Assembly: GCA_947488345.1 (NCBI GenBank)
Contig: CANKZQ010000002.1
Coordinates: forward strand, 620,001 to 684,000
Length of the DNA stretch: 64,000 nucleotides
Direction: 5' to 3'
Source of the DNA: an uncultured Flavobacteriaceae bacterium
Lineage (GTDB): Bacteria > Bacteroidota > Bacteroidia > Flavobacteriales > Flavobacteriaceae
Below are positions 59,633-64,000 of the stretch, in pieces; position 1 is the first letter of the stretch, and the number at the start of each line of letters is the position of its first letter. The translations under genes were made by a program, and so were the position numbers. The notes beneath the pieces were generated by a model. It was not told the DNA's origin and searched no databases. It was given only the letters and a program-made list of their open reading frames with translations.

Positions 59633-61426
59633 TCATTTAGCTTCTAACCACGCCCCCCTTTTTTTCTCAATTCTCTTTTTTACCTTTTCTTGTAACGTAG
59701 TGGTATACGAAGGATTCGCATCAAAGGTTAGTTGTGTTTCTTTTTGTTCATTAAAACGTTTAAAAACTACGGTCACCGTTTGATTGGGTTTAAATTGTGT
59801 TAAGAAGTTTGTAGACTTCATTTCTGGAGTGATGGCCATGTCATGCACCGATATCAACTGATCTCCATTTTCTAAGCCCGCTTTATAGGCCGCACTGCCT
59901 TTATGCGGATTCGATACGAGTTTAAAATCAGCATTCAAACGAACACCTAAACTAGCCTCAACTAACTTCGCCTGTTCAAAAGTCACTCCTACACTTTCAA
60001 ATAGTTTTTTATAATCTGGCATCTGGCTATCAAAAATGTATTTCTTAAAAAAATCGTCACTAAATTCCGCACCAGCGTAGCCACTCAAAGCATCTTGTAA
60101 ATCCCGAATTGTATAGGGTATTTCAGGTTTTCCATAAGTTTGCCATACCAATCTCATAAAGGCATCGAGGTTTTTATCGCCTTCTAAATTCCGTAACGAC
60201 AGATCTAAGGCCAAACCTAATACAGAACCGTAAGTATAATACGAGATAAAGGTGTTTTCTCTATTCACAGGATCTACAGAGCGCGCAGCATCCACAAACG
60301 GAGCCTGGTAACTCATCTCAATCGGATTAAAAAAGTCTCGCCCAGGGGAATTCCACACATAATTGAGTCCACCTGCTAAGCGCTTGATATAGTCTTCCTG
60401 CGAAAGCAAACCTGCTCTACATAAAATCAAGTTTGTATAGTAGCTGGTAAAACCCTCGGCAAACCATAATTCGCCTGACATATTCGTCTCAGTATAATCA
60501 AAAGGTTCGAGTGATTTCGGACGTATCCGCTCTACATTCCAAGCATGGAAAAATTCATGTGATACCGTTCCCATATTAGGTTGCATACCGCCATTTGCCA
60601 AACTACGCGTACTTGTCAATATGGTAGAATTTCGGTGTTCCATACCATCTCCTGAAGCATTCGGAATATAACAGGCTAAAAAAGTATACGCGCCATAATC
60701 AAAATTTGGAAGTTCACCATAAACTGCTTTTTGTTGTAATACCACCTTTTTAACTCCCTCAAAATAGTCATCCAATTCGGCATCAGTACCATTGTGATGT
60801 AAGACAAATCGTATGATTTGTTCTTTGCCAGCATCTGCCACCTGGAAACTTCTTACTGCATGATTACTGATCTCTGTCGGAGAATCCATAAAATAATGTA
60901 AATCAGGCGCATAATAAGTGTTTCCTGATGCATTTTTTAACTGCGTAGCAACTTTCCATCCAAGGTCTTTACGGACGTTAAAGGTCACATTAATAGGACG
61001 TTTATCATAGGCCGGGGCATAGATAAAAGTTGCAGGAATATTTAAATGCGCATGCGTTTCATCAACTTGCGAATACGTACCTCCTCCTCTATTTGCATAT
61101 AAGGTATAACGCACTTGTACCGTTCCATCATGCCCTGAGATATTCCATTGATAAGGATTTGGACGCGTTACAATCAATTCTTTGCCTTTACTGTCAAATG
61201 CTTTTAATGCATATACATTCTTCGCGAATTCATGCAAGGCATAACGGCCAGGAGATGTTCTGCTCATTCTTAGCGCCAATACTTTATGCTCTAAATTCTT
61301 AAATTCGGCTGTAATCTCGGCCTCATGGTGCACAGCGTTCTCGAAAGATATGGTGTAGGTATTTTTTGTTTGACTTACCACGGTCGTTGCCACCAGCAGT
61401 AAAAAGATTGAGATCAAATTTTTCAT
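59633..61426 (-). CDS. M61 family peptidase (glycyl aminopeptidase-like) with PDZ domain
   Basis: GTVSHEFFHAWNVERIRPKSLEPFDYTETNMSGELWFAEGFTSYYTNL (HExxH..E); C-terminal PDZ GSAAYKAGLENGDQLISV. Confidence 0.94.
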   Translation of the reverse strand: MKNLISIFLLLVATTVVSQTKNTYTISFENAVHHEAEITAEFKNLEHKVLALRMSRTSPGRYALHEFAKNVYALKAFDSKGKELIVTRPNPYQWNISGHDGTVQVRYTLYANRGGGTYSQVDETHAHLNIPATFIYAPAYDKRPINVTFNVRKDLGWKVATQLKNASGNTYYAPDLHYFMDSPTEISNHAVRSFQVADAGKEQIIRFVLHHNGTDAELDDYFEGVKKVVLQQKAVYGELPNFDYGAYTFLACYIPNASGDGMEHRNSTILTSTRSLANGGMQPNMGTVSHEFFHAWNVERIRPKSLEPFDYTETNMSGELWFAEGFTSYYTNLILCRAGLLSQEDYIKRLAGGLNYVWNSPGRDFFNPIEMSYQAPFVDAARSVDPVNRENTFISYYTYGSVLGLALDLSLRNLEGDKNLDAFMRLVWQTYGKPEIPYTIRDLQDALSGYAGAEFSDDFFKKYIFDSQMPDYKKLFESVGVTFEQAKLVEASLGVRLNADFKLVSNPHKGSAAYKAGLENGDQLISVHDMAITPEMKSTNFLTQFKPNQTVTVVFKRFNEQKETQLTFDANPSYTTTLQEKVKKRIEKKRGAWLEAK

Positions 61427-61450
61427 TTCGTTTGTTTTTTTAATTCATCA

Positions 61451-61496
61451 TTTCTTTTTCTACCATAAAAAAGAAAGAAGCAAAGAAAAATCACCG
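61451..61496 (-). repeat. Right (inverted) copy of repeat flanking the M61 peptidase gene
   Basis: Reverse complement cggtgatttttctttgcttctttcttttttatggtagaaaaagaaa. Confidence 0.7.
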
Positions 61497-61829
61497 CTGG
61501 CTGTTATAAGCGCTAAAAATTCTTTCATACCTCTAAAATAAAAGAACTCTCCCAATATTTTGGGGTTAGACAGCTTTTATTTTTTAATGTTCTATTCAAG
61601 GATTTTCTTAACGTCTTTTTCCAGTGACGGAAAAGGTCTTATGAACAACCTTTGCATTAATGCAAAGTCGTAAGTGTTTTTTTTAGCATCTTTCAAGACT
61701 GTTCAAAACTATTCGGTAGAGGAGGTCTTATAAGTCGGAAGCTGGTCAGACCCAAATTTTCTTAGAAGTAATACAATAATTCGATACGGAAATACTTGAA
61801 AAGGTGAGCTTGTCTAAAAGTAAGACACT

Positions 61830-62600
61830 TTAGACGTTTGTTTTTACCGCTTCTTCTATACCCACTAAATTATAACTATCGATAATATCGTGTGCTTCGC
61901 TTTTAGAATTCCACATCAAGACATCTAATATTGATAAGCGTTCTTCAAAATCTGCTCTTTTTTGATCATATGCTTTATCGTTATAATTTAAAAAATTGAG
62001 TTCAATATCTTCTTCTACCCAATCTTCCCCGCGAAACATATGATGTCCCATGCATGGGTTAACATATTTTTTGGCATTCACAGTTTTACATATTTGTAAT
62101 CCCCAATCACCAGAATGTCTCACCGTGGTTGGATCAAAATCTAAAGTCGACAATTTGGTGTGGTTGAATGGAATGTCTAGATATTCGCACACCTTAGCCA
62201 TCGCAGCAATATTGATATCAATCAAATGTGTATGATTAGGTGCCAATATTTCTTCAACCAGATTGATGACATCCTTAAAATGTGGAGCATTCATTTTATA
62301 ATATTCAAATTGCCTTAAAAATTTAGGCTTCCATTCAATTTCATTCTGAATTTCTATTTCTGAATACAAGGCGCTACGGCTATGCTTTTTAGTAGGCGCA
62401 CTAATCCAAGATAAGCCCTCTGGATGTTTTAAAATTCTATTTCTATTTCCCCATGATTGTTTTCTATACTGGGTTTCATCAAAAACAATCCAATTATTCG
62501 TTGCCTTGATCAACGAAAAATATCCAGCATAAGGCAAAAAATAGGGTTGCATGATGCCAAATGAAGCATCACTAGAAGTTGTAGTATTCATTCTTTTCAA
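61830..62600 (-). CDS. WbqC family protein (second in window)
   Basis: FGIMQPYFLPYAGYFSLIKATNNWIVFDETQYRKQSWGNRNRILKHPEGLSWISAP. Confidence 0.92.
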   Translation of the reverse strand: MKRMNTTTSSDASFGIMQPYFLPYAGYFSLIKATNNWIVFDETQYRKQSWGNRNRILKHPEGLSWISAPTKKHSRSALYSEIEIQNEIEWKPKFLRQFEYYKMNAPHFKDVINLVEEILAPNHTHLIDINIAAMAKVCEYLDIPFNHTKLSTLDFDPTTVRHSGDWGLQICKTVNAKKYVNPCMGHHMFRGEDWVEEDIELNFLNYNDKAYDQKRADFEERLSILDVLMWNSKSEAHDIIDSYNLVGIEEAVKTNV

Positions 62601-62930
62601 TTAAATCTATATAATATCCTTTTCATAACTCATAAACATACATAGTAACCTATTAAATGTTTGTTATCTAAGTTCTTATATAATTAGCAATTTTCTTACA
62701 ATAGTACGATAAAATACTTAAAAATGGTTAAAAACGAATCGAAAAAATCACAAAATTACAAGCAAATTATTTCTTATATTTAATTACAATACACTGTAAA
62801 TCAACTACTTAAATTTAAAATTCTATTTACCTGAATCATTTTAAAATGTATAATTTTTTTAATTTAGTAATTGTTTTTCTTTTAAAGAAACTATATTTAT
62901 CATCAAATTGCTATAAAAACATCTTATATT

Positions 62931-64000
62931 ATGAAAAAGAAACTATTGATACTGGGTATCTTAGGAGCGCTCGCTGTCGTTGCTTTTTTGAGTAGAAAAA
63001 AGCTAAAAACGCCTTTAAAAATAGCGGCAGAAGTTATTACCTGTACTTCTAATAATTTTTTATCCAGTAAAGACATTGACACCACCAAACAAATTGCTCC
63101 TTTATTAAAAAATGTTGGAGCCCATACATTTCCATTAAACACCAAAAGTGAAGAAGCGCAAGTATATTTTAATCAGGGATTGAATTTGGTGTATGGATTT
63201 AATCATACAGAGTCTCATCGCTCTTTTTTAGAAGCGTCACGTTTAGACCCTACTTTAGCCATGGCTCATTGGGGGCAAGCGTTGGCATTAGGACCAAATA
63301 TTAATGATCGTAATATTAGTGATGAACGCAAAAAAGACGCTTACAAAGCTATTCAAAAAGCAAAAGAATTAAGTGATAATCAAAGTTCTAAAGAAAAGGC
63401 ATTGATTGAGGCTTTATCAACTCGCTATGGTAAGTATGCTGCATTGGAAAAAGCGAAACTAGATATGGCCTATGTCAACGCGATGTCTGAGGTTGTGGCT
63501 CAATTTCCAGATGATACCGATGTCTTAACCTTATATGCGTCGGCGATTATGAATACGGTACCATGGAACTATTGGGATAAAGATGATAAGCCAGCGCCAA
63601 ATATTGAAAAAGCAAAAGCGAGTCTAGAACATGCGTTGAAGATAGATCCTAATCATCCTGGAGCGAATCACTATTATATTCATTTGGTAGAAGCGAGTAA
63701 ACCCGATCTTGGCATTGCAAGTGCGGAGAAATTAGAGTCTTTAAATCTAAATTCTGGGCATTTAACCCATATGCCTTCTCATATATATGTAAGAGTTGGT
63801 CGCTATGAAGAGGCTGTTAAAGTGAATCAGTTGGCCATTTTAGCCGACGAAGATTATATTACGCAATGCTTTTCTCAAGGCCTTTATCCTCTAGAATATT
63901 ACCCTCATAATATTTTATTTTTATGGTCAGCGGCGAGTATGATGGGCAATAGTGAATTAACCATCGATGCAGGAAAAAAGATACTTGAAAAAATTACACT
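62931..64000 (+). CDS. TPR-repeat protein, C-terminus truncated by window edge
   Basis: Manual translation MKKKLLILGILGALAVVAFLSRKKLKTPLKIAAEVITC...EEAQVYFNQGLNLVYGFNHTESHRSFLEASRLDPTLAMAHWGQALALGPNIND...; open to window end, absent from ORF track. Confidence 0.88.
   Translation, partial: MKKKLLILGILGALAVVAFLSRKKLKTPLKIAAEVITCTSNNFLSSKDIDTTKQIAPLLKNVGAHTFPLNTKSEEAQVYFNQGLNLVYGFNHTESHRSFLEASRLDPTLAMAHWGQALALGPNINDRNISDERKKDAYKAIQKAKELSDNQSSKEKALIEALSTRYGKYAALEKAKLDMAYVNAMSEVVAQFPDDTDVLTLYASAIMNTVPWNYWDKDDKPAPNIEKAKASLEHALKIDPNHPGANHYYIHLVEASKPDLGIASAEKLESLNLNSGHLTHMPSHIYVRVGRYEEAVKVNQLAILADEDYITQCFSQGLYPLEYYPHNILFLWSAASMMGNSELTIDAGKKILEKIT

Noticed and set aside
62924-63145. 73-aa minus-strand ORF
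   Set aside because: Antisense to the edge-truncated TPR protein starting at 62931.

Overview
This 64 kb AT-rich window looks like a mostly core/housekeeping chromosomal segment of a marine-type Flavobacteriaceae (Bacteroidota). The evidence is lineage-typical T9SS sorting domains, a PorP/SprF-family protein, TAnnTTTG promoter elements, and a lepB-dapB-DUF5683-parB-parA block. Recognised genes include aroC, a PA0069-type radical SAM protein, a cyclophilin-FKBP fusion, a YqgE/AlgH protein, recQ, a KpsF/GutQ-type isomerase, tatC, lptB, a GlcD/DLD-type FAD/Fe-S oxidoreductase, lepB, dapB, parA/parB, M16 and M61 peptidases, rpmH and carB. There are two tRNAs: Ser-TGA on the minus strand and a CAT (Met-type) tRNA on the plus strand. 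Accessory material consists of large secreted repeat proteins (an HYR-like repeat protein of about 1071 aa and a 1458-aa LRR/Fn3-like T9SS type B protein), two membrane-anchored TPR-HTH regulators and many lipoproteins. Three real genes are absent from the ORF track: a truncated M43 metalloprotease at the left edge, rpmH, and a truncated TPR protein at the right edge. I found no CRISPR array, phage, IS element or convincing new defence system. The most unusual observations are: (1) a radical SAM gene whose conserved N-terminus lies upstream of the called ORF with no ATG/GTG/TTG start, and an ATC where ATG would be expected; (2) five tandem 297-bp repeats with mosaic variant patterns; (3) an approximately 46-bp inverted repeat pair bracketing the M61 peptidase gene; (4) a duplicated tRNA-Ser 3' end about 175 bp from the intact tRNA. 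All calls are from reading the sequence; no database search was run.
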